From positions 310,001 through 374,000 of the forward strand of contig MKTB01000017.1 of the NCBI GenBank assembly GCA_001897525.1: a stretch of 64,000 bases of DNA, written 5' to 3'. This DNA comes from Bacteroidetes bacterium 43-16. Its GTDB lineage: Bacteria > Bacteroidota > Bacteroidia > Chitinophagales > Chitinophagaceae. Both the position numbers and the translations under genes were made by a program. The notes under the pieces are model-generated. The model was given only the letters and a program-made list of their open reading frames with translations, did no database searches and was not told the DNA's origin. Within the stretch, counting starts at the first letter, position 1. The number at the start of each line of letters is the position of its first letter. Below, one piece after another: positions 35,119 to 44,178 of the stretch.

Positions 35119-37896
35119 ATGAAGCATATTTTACTGCTATCGGTAATTTCTTCTTTTTCTGTAATTGCACAGGCTCAAACTGCATTAGTAAGAGGCGTGA
35201 TACAAAACAAAGAAAATAATGCTCCGCTTTCAGAAACGGACGTTACGCTCCCCGAATTAAAATTAATGAAAGTTACAGATGCCGATGGTCGCTTTGCCTT
35301 TAGCCAGGTGCCTTTCGGTTCTTACAAATTAGTGGTGACTACCTCTGCCGCTAAGAGAGACACTGTAATGATCAATGTGAACGAGGAAGTTGTGGACCTG
35401 GGTGTCTACACTTTTTCGGTAGACCTTGCTGCGGTAAGTTTCACTACCGGCCAGACTCCTACCATCGCATTGGAAGATAATTTCTCTGAAAGCGATGAAG
35501 ATGGCGTAAGCGGTCAGAATGTATCGGGCGTGTTGACGGCATCAAGAGATCCTTATATGCAGGCAGCCTCTTTCACTTTCGGGCCTATGCGTTACCAGAT
35601 CCGTGGCTACAAAAGAGATCAGCTGGAAGTATATATGAATGGTTTACCGATGAATGATGCCGAATCCGGTGCTGCATTCTTCGGACAGTGGGGCGGTCTT
35701 AATGATGCCTTCAGGAACCAAACGGTTACTTTTGGCCTTAACCCTTCTGAAGTAGGTTTCGGTGGCCTTACCGGTACTTCCCAGATCGACGCAACGGCTG
35801 CTGATCAACGCAAACAAACAGTCATCTCCTATGCAGCCTCTAACCGTACCTACAGGAACAGGTTAATGCTGACCCATAATTCAGGCATGAATAAAAACGG
35901 CTGGGCTTATTCCTTTGCCGGTTCTAAGCGCTGGGCACAGGAAGGTTATATCCCGGGTACTTTTTATGACGGGCATTCCTTCTACGCTGCAGTAAGTAAA
36001 AAATTAAATGAAAGCAACTCTATTCACTTAACCGTTTTCGGTGCACCTACCAGCCGCGGTAAAGCCATGCCATCTACACAGGAAGCAATGGATATCGTGG
36101 GTAGCAATTTCTACAATCCTAACTGGGGCTATGTTAACGGGGAAAAGAAAAATGCAAGGATCAACAATTCATTCCAGCCTGCAGCGATCTTAACTTTCAA
36201 GCATAATCCTGATGTAAATACACGCTGGAACACTTCTTTTGGTTTCCAGACCGGTTACAATGGTAATACTTCTTTAGACTGGTACAATGCAATGGATCCG
36301 CGCCCGGACTATTACAGGAACCTGCCCAGCTTCTTCCTGTTCAACCCCCAGGGTGCAGACCAGGATGCTGCTGATGCTCAAAGACAATATTTGCAGGACA
36401 ATCCTGAATTAATGCAGGTGAACTGGCAACGTCTTTATGATGCCAACAGGATGAACCAAAGAACGGTAAACGGTGTTACCGGGGCACGTTCTGTGTACAT
36501 CATCGGTGAAGACAGAGACGATATCAACAAATATATGCTGAGCTCTACGCTTCAGAAAGTATTGAACCCGCACACTAAAATAACAGCAGGCGTAGCCGGT
36601 GTGTATCAGCAAATGGAAAGCTACAGGAAAGTGTATGATCTTTTAGGTGGTGACTATTATGTAAACCTGAACCAGTTTGCAGAGCGTACTTATATCGGTA
36701 ACACAGACCTGAACCAAAATGATTTAAATAACCCGAACGGTATCGTAAGGAAAGGGGATAAATACGGTTATTACTACAAATCTAATTTCTACAAAGCGTA
36801 TGCCTGGGCACAGGGAGAGTTCACTTATAACAAAATGGACTTCTTTTTAACCGGTAGATTAGGTACAGAAGGTTTCCAGAGAAACGGTATGTATAAGATC
36901 GGTATTTTCCCGAACGATTCTGAAGGAAAATCAGAAAACTTCAACTTCCTGACTTATGCCGTAAAAGGTGGTGCTACTTACAAGATCGATGGCCGTAACT
37001 ACCTTTACGCCAGCGCAAGCTATATGACCGCTGCACCTACTTTTGACAATACATTTGTATCTCCGAGAACAAGAAACAAGACCATTGATAATGTTCAGCT
37101 GGAGCAATACGCTACTGTAGAGGGAGGTTATTTATTGCGTTCTCCGAAGATCAGCGGCAGGTTGAGCGGTTTCGTAACAGAATCCAAGAACTTAACCGAT
37201 GTGAAACGTTTTTATCATGAAGATTACAGAACCTTTGTAAACTACGTGATGCAAAATGTAAACATCCGCAACCTGGGTGCAGAGATGGCGGTTAAAGCAA
37301 AGCTGACCAATACCTTGACTGCAAACGCCGTTGCTACCTGGACACAGGTGTTTTATACCAGCAGACCAGATGTAAGTGTTTACCTGGATAATGATACCAC
37401 TACACGTGTAGCTAAAAATACGGTTTACCTGAAAGACTATTATGTAGCTTCCGGTCCGCAATCTGCTTACACCGTTGGCTTGAGCTATAACTCTCCTAAG
37501 TACTGGTTTGCTACCGTTAACTTCAACTATTTCGACAGGAACTATATGGAAGTTAACCCGGCCAGCAAAACATCTGATGCGGTTGAATTTATAGAAAAAG
37601 GTTCTGAGCAATGGAAATCCATCCTGGGCCAGACTAAATTGCCTTCTTTCTATACGGTAGATATCTTTGCCGGAACATCGATCAGGGTAAAAAATCATAT
37701 CAAGAGTGCCGGAGGTAATGTTTACTTAAGATTAAATGCTGGTGTGAACAATGTTTTGAACAACAGGAACATCATCACCGGTGGATTTGAGCAATTACGT
37801 TTCGATACACAAATGAAAAACCCGGAGCGTTTCCCGCCTAAATATTTCTATGGTTATGGTGCGAACTACTTTGTCAACTTAGCCTTAGTATTCTAA
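35119..37896 (+). CDS. TonB-dependent outer-membrane receptor with carboxypeptidase-like N-terminal domain
   Basis: 925 aa; VRGVIQNKENNAPLSETDVTLPELKLMKVTDADGRFAFSQVPFGSYKLVV, plug-like domain, beta-barrel, C-terminal NYFVNLALVF. Confidence 0.9.
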   Translation: MKHILLLSVISSFSVIAQAQTALVRGVIQNKENNAPLSETDVTLPELKLMKVTDADGRFAFSQVPFGSYKLVVTTSAAKRDTVMINVNEEVVDLGVYTFSVDLAAVSFTTGQTPTIALEDNFSESDEDGVSGQNVSGVLTASRDPYMQAASFTFGPMRYQIRGYKRDQLEVYMNGLPMNDAESGAAFFGQWGGLNDAFRNQTVTFGLNPSEVGFGGLTGTSQIDATAADQRKQTVISYAASNRTYRNRLMLTHNSGMNKNGWAYSFAGSKRWAQEGYIPGTFYDGHSFYAAVSKKLNESNSIHLTVFGAPTSRGKAMPSTQEAMDIVGSNFYNPNWGYVNGEKKNARINNSFQPAAILTFKHNPDVNTRWNTSFGFQTGYNGNTSLDWYNAMDPRPDYYRNLPSFFLFNPQGADQDAADAQRQYLQDNPELMQVNWQRLYDANRMNQRTVNGVTGARSVYIIGEDRDDINKYMLSSTLQKVLNPHTKITAGVAGVYQQMESYRKVYDLLGGDYYVNLNQFAERTYIGNTDLNQNDLNNPNGIVRKGDKYGYYYKSNFYKAYAWAQGEFTYNKMDFFLTGRLGTEGFQRNGMYKIGIFPNDSEGKSENFNFLTYAVKGGATYKIDGRNYLYASASYMTAAPTFDNTFVSPRTRNKTIDNVQLEQYATVEGGYLLRSPKISGRLSGFVTESKNLTDVKRFYHEDYRTFVNYVMQNVNIRNLGAEMAVKAKLTNTLTANAVATWTQVFYTSRPDVSVYLDNDTTTRVAKNTVYLKDYYVASGPQSAYTVGLSYNSPKYWFATVNFNYFDRNYMEVNPASKTSDAVEFIEKGSEQWKSILGQTKLPSFYTVDIFAGTSIRVKNHIKSAGGNVYLRLNAGVNNVLNNRNIITGGFEQLRFDTQMKNPERFPPKYFYGYGANYFVNLALVF

Positions 37897-37912
37897 TCAA
37901 ACTCTTTAAAAT

Positions 37913-37947
37913 AATAAAGCCTTATAGTTCATCTATAAGGCTTTATT
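37913..37947. terminator. Intrinsic terminator after the TonB receptor
   Basis: AATAAAGCCTTATAG-ttcat-CTATAAGGCTTTATT, 15-bp stem. Confidence 0.9.
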
Positions 37948-38056
37948 GTTTTGGTCAAGATATGTCATCCTTCAACATCCTCCTGGAAAAAAATGGGTGT
38001 CGAGCTGAGCTTCGCCGAAGCAGGTAACCATCTTCGTTTCCCGCAGAAGCATGAAA

Positions 38057-38089
38057 AAACCTATAAGGTTTTAGAAACCTTATAGGTTT
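38057..38089. repeat. Perfect palindromic element, REP-like
   Basis: AAACCTATAAGGTTT-tag-AAACCTTATAGGTTT, 15-bp perfect stem. Confidence 0.85.
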
Positions 38090-38105
38090 AAGTTCAAGTC
38101 ACAGA

Positions 38106-38957
38106 CTACACCTTATATTTTTCCGGCATTGCAGCGATCATACCTGAGGCATATGCCTGTTCAAACAAAGTATTAATAGCTTTATCCCCCAGGCCTTGCA
38201 GGCTGGAACTGTACTCGTTCACGTATAAATTGATGTGCTTTCTCATCACTTCTTCGCTCATCTCCTGGGCATTGCGGGTGATAAAATCAGAAAGAGTGGG
38301 GTACTGGTCCCAACTGTTTTCAATACTAGCTTTGATCTGCCCCTGAACCTTTAACTTCAGGTCCGGGTCCATGCTTTTCCGGATCACGATGCCCCCCAAA
38401 GGAATGGCTGCATTAAAATGCTGCTCCCACCATTCACCGCAATCGATTATTTTTTCCAATCCTTTATCAGCATAAGTAAAGCGGTTCTCATGTATGATCA
38501 ACCCCGCATCATAATTGCCCGACAGCACTTCCTGTTCTATATCACTAAACAGTACTTCGGTCTTATTTTTTGCTTCGGGATAGGCCAGCGATAAAAGGAG
38601 GTTAGCCGTAGTGAATTTACCGGGGATGGCGATCTTTGCACGGGCCAGGAAAGCAGCCGGATCCGCTTTAATGGCCGCATATTTTTCCCGGGTCGTGATG
38701 AGCAATGGCCCTACGCCAAAACCCAGGGCACTGCCGCAATCCAGGAGCTCATATTGATCTGCAAGGTGCAGGAATGCACTATAGCTCAGTTTCGTCACGT
38801 CAAATTTACCTTCAAAGGCCCACTGGTTCAGTTGCTCCACATCAGCCAGCACATAATCATAACGGATGCCATGCTTGTCCGGGCTTTCATGCACCATCTG
38901 GTCAAATATAAAAGTATCATTGGGACAAGGACTAAAACCAAGCGTTAAATGTTCCAT
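38106..38957 (-). CDS. mqnD: 1,4-dihydroxy-6-naphthoate synthase (futalosine menaquinone pathway)
   Basis: LTLGFSPCPNDTFIFDQMVH, DVTKLSYSAFLHLADQYELLDCGSALGFGVGPLLI, LGGIVIRKS. Confidence 0.92.
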   Translation of the reverse strand: MEHLTLGFSPCPNDTFIFDQMVHESPDKHGIRYDYVLADVEQLNQWAFEGKFDVTKLSYSAFLHLADQYELLDCGSALGFGVGPLLITTREKYAAIKADPAAFLARAKIAIPGKFTTANLLLSLAYPEAKNKTEVLFSDIEQEVLSGNYDAGLIIHENRFTYADKGLEKIIDCGEWWEQHFNAAIPLGGIVIRKSMDPDLKLKVQGQIKASIENSWDQYPTLSDFITRNAQEMSEEVMRKHINLYVNEYSSSLQGLGDKAINTLFEQAYASGMIAAMPEKYKV

Positions 38958-39023
38958 ATTCTATCTTAAAAAAGCAAAGTTAATCATTAATATCTTGCTA
39001 CCTTTGTTGGAGAAATTGTAAAA

Positions 39024-39725
39024 ATGAGTAAAAAGATAATCATAGCGATCGATGGATATTCTTCATGTGGTAAAAGCACCCTGGCAAAGGCTTTGGCCCG
39101 GAAACTCAATTACAATTTTATCGATACCGGCGCTATGTACCGTGCCATTACGCTATACTTTATCCGCAACAATGTAAGACTGGATGAGCCGGAAAGTGTA
39201 ACGGAAGCATTGAAAAATGTGAACCTGCATTTTGAGTTCAATGAAGAGAAAGGCAAATCGGATATGTTCCTGAATGATGAAAATGTAGAGCAATATATCC
39301 GGGAAATGACCATAGCCCAGAAAGTGAGCGAAGTAGCTGCTATAAAAGCGGTGCGCGTATCTGCCGTAAAACAGCAGCAGCTTATGGGCAAAAAGAAAGG
39401 CGTTGTCATGGATGGAAGGGATATAGGTACTGTGGTTTTCCCCAATGCCGAACTGAAGATCTTTATGACGGCTGATATTGAGATACGTGTGAAGCGCAGG
39501 TTCCTCGAAATGCAGGAGCAAAACCAGAACGTAAATATCGAAGATGTGATCAGCAACCTGCAGATGAGAGATTACATTGACAGCAACCGCGAAGAAAGCC
39601 CTTTAAGACAGGCAGAAGATGCGCGTGTGCTGAACAATAGTGACATGAGCCAGGAGCAACAGTTGAACCTGGCCCTCAAATGGGTAGAAGAGGTATTAAG
39701 TACTAAAAAAGAAATGGCACGATAA
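39024..39725 (+). CDS. cmk: (d)CMP kinase
   Basis: IIIAIDGYSSCGKSTLAKALARKLNYNFIDTGAMYRAITLYF, VVMDGRDIGTVVFPNAELKIFMTA, RDYIDSNREESPLRQAEDA. Confidence 0.96.
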   Translation: MSKKIIIAIDGYSSCGKSTLAKALARKLNYNFIDTGAMYRAITLYFIRNNVRLDEPESVTEALKNVNLHFEFNEEKGKSDMFLNDENVEQYIREMTIAQKVSEVAAIKAVRVSAVKQQQLMGKKKGVVMDGRDIGTVVFPNAELKIFMTADIEIRVKRRFLEMQEQNQNVNIEDVISNLQMRDYIDSNREESPLRQAEDARVLNNSDMSQEQQLNLALKWVEEVLSTKKEMAR

Positions 39726-39745
39726 ATCAACATTTGATTTATCGA
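39721..39745. terminator. Short hairpin overlapping the cmk stop codon
   Basis: CGATAAATCAA-cat-TTGATTTATCG; no strong U-tract, so terminator function is uncertain. Confidence 0.4.
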
Positions 39746-39767
39746 AAACGCGCTGCCCCAAAAGGTC

Positions 39768-39866
39768 GTCATTTCGAGCGCAACGTAGTGCAGCCGAGAA
39801 ATCTTACCAATATAAATACTTGATGTTTAGATTGCTCCATTTTGCTACGCTACAGTCAAAATGACG
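39768..39866. repeat. 99-bp imperfect inverted-repeat intergenic element
   Basis: 38-bp arms CGTCATTTCGAGCGCAACGTAGTGCAGCCGAGAAATCT and AGATTGCTCCATTTTGCTACGCTACAGTCAAAATGACG; 26/38 complementary by hand count, equal-length arms, 23-nt centre. Confidence 0.75.
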
Positions 39867-39909
39867 AAATAACACTTTTTAAATGAACCATTAATATAAC
39901 TGCAATCAA

Positions 39910-42027
39910 CTACCTGATCAAGGTAACATCTCCTTTGAATTGTTTCTCTGTACCATCAATAAAGCGTATCCGGATGATGTATTGATACACGCCATTATCC
40001 TGTACCTTGCCATTAAAGCTACCATCCCAGCCCTGGCTGCTATGAGCAGAGGCATGGATCACCTGCCCATAGCGGTTATACACTTTGAAATCAATAATAG
40101 AATAAGCCCTGTCCAGGTTAATGAAAGGCCGGAATACATCATTTTTGCCATCCCCGTTAGGCGTAAAGGCATTCGGAATGACCATATTTTTATTGTATTC
40201 CCTTGGCTCCACCAGGAGTACAGCAGTATCCATACATCCTGCTGGTGTAGTAGCAATAACCATCAAGGTTTCCGGGCCGTTAAGGCTTAGCCTCTGGTAA
40301 TTTAGGCGCTTATCCTGGTCAAATATATGCTCCGGCAACCATTGGGTCACATAGAAACCCTGGTTTTCGCGGTTATCTGCACGCAACAAGAACGATTCTC
40401 CTTCATAAGGATCATGTGGGTCTTCAATACTCAGGAACATATCTATATGCTCAATATAGATGGCCGTATGCACAATAGCGCTATCGCAACCGGTACTGTT
40501 TTTCAGGGTATCTATTACCGTGGTATTTTGCGTATAAAGATTACCATTAAACCATAGCTCCCCACAAGCAGTAGTATCCGTATACATTACCGAAGGCGGC
40601 CGGTTGAAGACTTCAATGGTAGCAATATGATAGATACTGTCACAACCGGATTGATTATAAAGCGTATCCCGGATCACTGTATCCCGGTAAAAAGTCATGC
40701 CCCGGTATTGCACCTCAAAGCAGGCCCTGATCATTTCAGTCTGCGTAAGCGGGTTGACCGGCAATACATTCAGGTTAAAAACAACCTGGCTGTCACAAGA
40801 CCCCGGAACCGGGTAAAAGGTGGTAATGCCCGTCTGCGAAGTTGTATAAGTAATCCCGTTATGCGTAAAGCTTTCGCCCTCACAAATGGTTTTGTTCAGG
40901 ACCAGAGTGGGGAGTGGCTGCACTGTAAGGTTCAGGGTTACGATACTGTCACAACCTTTAATGGTCTGGAAATTGCCGACGATACCATGCTGCGTAGCCG
41001 TATAGACATTACCGTTAAAGGTATAAGATTGCCCCTGGCAGATAGATTCATTCAAGGTATGCTGGTAAACGGGGTTTACGGTCAGGTTTAAAGTAACTAC
41101 AGAATCACAGCCGTTTGCATTGGTAAAGGTATCTTTTAAGCCAGTCTGGCTGGTGGTATAAGTCTGGTTGTTAAACACCAGGGATTGCCCGGAGCAGATG
41201 GCGGTATCTACGGTTTGTGTAATCAGTGGCAATATGGTTAAGTTGTAATGCACAATACTATCGCATCCTGCAGCAGTCTGCAACGTGTCAAAAAATGTTT
41301 GGGAACTTGTATAGGTATTCAATTTAGAATCTATAAAAGAACTGCCGAAACAGATCGATGTATCCTTATTGATGGTTTGAGGCGGACAAAGTATTTCAAT
41401 CGTTACATTATCTATGCCAATCCCATTGGAAGCTCCGCTGGAAGTGCCCCTGCCACCGCCCCAGCGGAAATAGAAGGTCTGGCCGGGAAGAACACTAAGG
41501 TTGTTGAGCACTAAAGATTTCAAAGTAGAAAGCTGAGTACAGGTAGACATACCGCTGGGAGCCTGGCTATGACTTAAGCTGCTCACATTAGCACCGGGAA
41601 TATTTGTGCTCACGGTAAAGCCATTGGTACGACCGGAAGATAATCTTCTCCAGGTTTCAAAATTATAGGATACCCGTAAACTCGTAATGACATTACTGGT
41701 ATTATTGACAAAAGTAACCTGCGCCAGGAAAGTATCACTGGTAGCCGAAGGCAGATAGCCCAAAGCTCTTTCACTGGAACTGCTGTAATAAGACCATAAG
41801 CCGCCGGCATTGTCCGATCCGCAGCCTTCGCCTCTCTGGGCAATACTTGCCTGCGTGAGTATAGTCCAGTATTGTGGCAGACCGGCAAATGTGCCGTTAA
41901 AGCTATTGAAGTTTTGCGTATAAGTGGGCGTGGTATTGGTAAAAGGGAACTGAGCTTGTGCTTTAAGCCCGGAACATAAAATTAAAAAGAACAGGAAAAC
42001 CGAATGGCCGAAACTGAGGTTCATCAA
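39910..42027 (-). CDS. Secreted repeat adhesin-like protein with CHU_C / T9SS type B sorting domain
   Basis: 705 aa; signal peptide, six CxGxS...YT.SQT...GCDSVVTLNLTV repeats, C-terminal NMVIPNAFTPNGDGKNDVFRPF...GWDGSFNGKVQDNGVYQYIIRIRFIDGTEKQFKGDVTLIR. Confidence 0.92.
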   Translation of the reverse strand: MMNLSFGHSVFLFFLILCSGLKAQAQFPFTNTTPTYTQNFNSFNGTFAGLPQYWTILTQASIAQRGEGCGSDNAGGLWSYYSSSSERALGYLPSATSDTFLAQVTFVNNTSNVITSLRVSYNFETWRRLSSGRTNGFTVSTNIPGANVSSLSHSQAPSGMSTCTQLSTLKSLVLNNLSVLPGQTFYFRWGGGRGTSSGASNGIGIDNVTIEILCPPQTINKDTSICFGSSFIDSKLNTYTSSQTFFDTLQTAAGCDSIVHYNLTILPLITQTVDTAICSGQSLVFNNQTYTTSQTGLKDTFTNANGCDSVVTLNLTVNPVYQHTLNESICQGQSYTFNGNVYTATQHGIVGNFQTIKGCDSIVTLNLTVQPLPTLVLNKTICEGESFTHNGITYTTSQTGITTFYPVPGSCDSQVVFNLNVLPVNPLTQTEMIRACFEVQYRGMTFYRDTVIRDTLYNQSGCDSIYHIATIEVFNRPPSVMYTDTTACGELWFNGNLYTQNTTVIDTLKNSTGCDSAIVHTAIYIEHIDMFLSIEDPHDPYEGESFLLRADNRENQGFYVTQWLPEHIFDQDKRLNYQRLSLNGPETLMVIATTPAGCMDTAVLLVEPREYNKNMVIPNAFTPNGDGKNDVFRPFINLDRAYSIIDFKVYNRYGQVIHASAHSSQGWDGSFNGKVQDNGVYQYIIRIRFIDGTEKQFKGDVTLIR

Positions 42028-42364
42028 TTAAAATTAAATGGTGATTAAATGGGGTTTATGTATTCAAAAGGACCCCCAAATTTCCTCCAAATAAAGGCAG
42101 CTATTAAGATTTCAGCATTAATAAATTACTATTTTCAACCTTCGTAATTCTTTCATAAACAAACGCCAGGATGCTTTATTGACAAGCCTTTACAGGTCTT
42201 ATCTTGTAATATTTGCCCGGTATTAAATGCTCCTCCTATTAATTTTATAAAAACAGTTGCTCCGCGGACCGTCATCCGACCGCAATAAGTTTCGGGGAAC
42301 GAGCAATTTCTGGAGCGGAGCAATCTACCAACCCGTATACCCTGATCAAATGACCGCAATAAAA

Positions 42365-42394
42365 AATGAGCTGACCCAAAAGGGCCAGCTCATT
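42365..42394 (-). terminator. Intrinsic terminator after gltA
   Basis: AATGAGCTG-a-CCC-aaaa-GGG-c-CAGCTCATT with an A-tract on the 3' side for minus-strand transcription. Confidence 0.8.
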
Positions 42395-42415
42395 GATACA
42401 CAATATAATCAGATA

Positions 42416-43735
42416 TTAATCCTCTTTTACATCACCTGCAATGAATTGCTTGATCCAGTGCGTATCCACAGATTTAGGTCTTTCGATCGGGAAGCCCAAA
42501 GCTCTGTCCCAACATAAACCGGCCAATACACCCAGGGCACGGCTCACACCGAAGATCACCGTGTAGAACTCTTCTTCTACTAAACCGAAGTGTTTCAGCA
42601 AAGCACCACTGTGCGCATCCACATTAGGGAACGGGTTTTTGATCTTACCGGTAGCACCTAAGATATCCGGAGCTACTTCATAAATGTTCCAAACCGTTTG
42701 TACCATCGGATCATCAGGGCAGTGTGTTTTAGCAAACTCAGCCTGCGCTGTGAAGCGCGGATCGGTCTGGCGCAATACTGCGTGTCCGTATCCCGGAACA
42801 ACTTTACCTTCGCTCAATGTCTTTTTGATATAATCAGCGATCTGCTCTTTACTTGGAGCATTAGTGCCTAATTCATTATTCATCTCTTCGATCCATTTGA
42901 TCACTTCCTGGTTAGCCAGTCCGTGTAAAGGACCTGCAAGACCATTCATACCGGAAGCAAAAGCCAGGTAAGGATCAGACAATGCAGAGCCTACCAGGTG
43001 TGTGGCATGTGCAGACACATTACCGCCTTCATGATCTGCATGGATCGTTAAATATAAACGCATTAAAGCGTAAAAACCTTTAGAGTTGTAGCCAAGCATA
43101 TGAGCAAAGTTACCCGCCCAGTCCAGCATACCATCCGGCTGGATATGATCGCCACCTTTATATTTACGGCGATAGATATAAGCAGCTACACGTGGTAATT
43201 TAGCGATCAGGTTCATACAATCGTCAAAAATGTAAGACCAGTAATCTTTCTTGCTGATACCGTTTGCATATTCTTTAGCGAAGATCGACTCTCTTTGTAA
43301 AGCGGTTACCGCGATTGAGAATTGAGTCATCGGGTGTGTATTTACCGGTAATTTTTCAATTACATCAAATACATAGTTAGGCACATGAGATTTGCGGGCG
43401 AAAGTTGCAGACAGATGCTCAACATCCTCCTCGGTTGGCAATTCACCTACCAGCATCAGGTAAAATAAACCCTCTGGTAATGGTTCTGTACCACCCGGGG
43501 CTTTAGGTAGTTTTTCTCTTAATTCGGGAATAGAATAACCTCTAAAGCGGATACCAACTTCTGCATCTAAAAGTGACGTTTCTGTGATCAGACCAACCAT
43601 ACCTCTCATACCCTGGTATACCTGCGCAATAGTAATGTCTCCTAATTTAGTATTTCCGTGTTCTGCAATTATTTGTTTGATATCGGCAGCTACTGAATCA
43701 GCTTTCGCTTTAAACCTATCCTTTACAATTCCCAT
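42416..43735 (-). CDS. gltA: Citrate synthase, eukaryotic/mitochondrial type
   Basis: 439 aa; GIRFRGYSIPELREKLPKAPGGTEPLPEGLFYLMLVGELPTEE, LTIHADHEGGNVSAHATHLVGSALSDPYLAFASGMNGLAGPLHGLANQEV, VVPGYGHAVLRQTDPRF, FGVSRALGVLAGLCWDRALGFPIERPKS. Confidence 0.95.
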   Translation of the reverse strand: MGIVKDRFKAKADSVAADIKQIIAEHGNTKLGDITIAQVYQGMRGMVGLITETSLLDAEVGIRFRGYSIPELREKLPKAPGGTEPLPEGLFYLMLVGELPTEEDVEHLSATFARKSHVPNYVFDVIEKLPVNTHPMTQFSIAVTALQRESIFAKEYANGISKKDYWSYIFDDCMNLIAKLPRVAAYIYRRKYKGGDHIQPDGMLDWAGNFAHMLGYNSKGFYALMRLYLTIHADHEGGNVSAHATHLVGSALSDPYLAFASGMNGLAGPLHGLANQEVIKWIEEMNNELGTNAPSKEQIADYIKKTLSEGKVVPGYGHAVLRQTDPRFTAQAEFAKTHCPDDPMVQTVWNIYEVAPDILGATGKIKNPFPNVDAHSGALLKHFGLVEEEFYTVIFGVSRALGVLAGLCWDRALGFPIERPKSVDTHWIKQFIAGDVKED

Positions 43736-44109
43736 AAAAGTTTTCTGAATTTTAAATGAAAAATACTGCTGCGCTTTTTCTGCGAGCGGGACAAAGTTAA
43801 TGAATTAAACTCTAAATTAAAAGCCGAAAAAGCAAACATTTCAACATTATTTGGTCATTAGTATATCCCGGCAAAAATGATCATACCAGTCACAATAAAA
43901 GAATTATCATTAAATTAATTTCAATTTAAAAGAAATTTAATGCTAAATATAACCCAATAGAAGATAAATACACCAGAACAAACATAGTCAAAATCGACCA
44001 TTCGTTTCCGGCAAGCAACTATACTTTATGTAAGCGACTATCCTTTTGCTTGCCTGGCACATAAAATGAGCTACGTAAGGAAAGTGCTGAATACAATATA
44101 TGTATATAC

Positions 44110-44143
44110 AAAAAACTACTGCCGGATAAGACAGTAGTTTTTT
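44110..44143. terminator. Intrinsic terminator after the mitochondrial-type aconitase gene
   Basis: AAAAAACTACTG...CAGTAGTTTTTT, 12-bp stem. Confidence 0.85.
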
Positions 44144-44178
44144 TAAAACTTTGCGCAATGGCTATTTATTTAATATAA

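Noticed and set aside
42257-42360. Repeated GACCGCAATA strings and TTGCTC/GAGCAAT inverted bits upstream of 39910..42027
   Set aside because: Short matches in a small spacer; insufficient to call an element, perhaps a decayed copy of the 39768 repeat.
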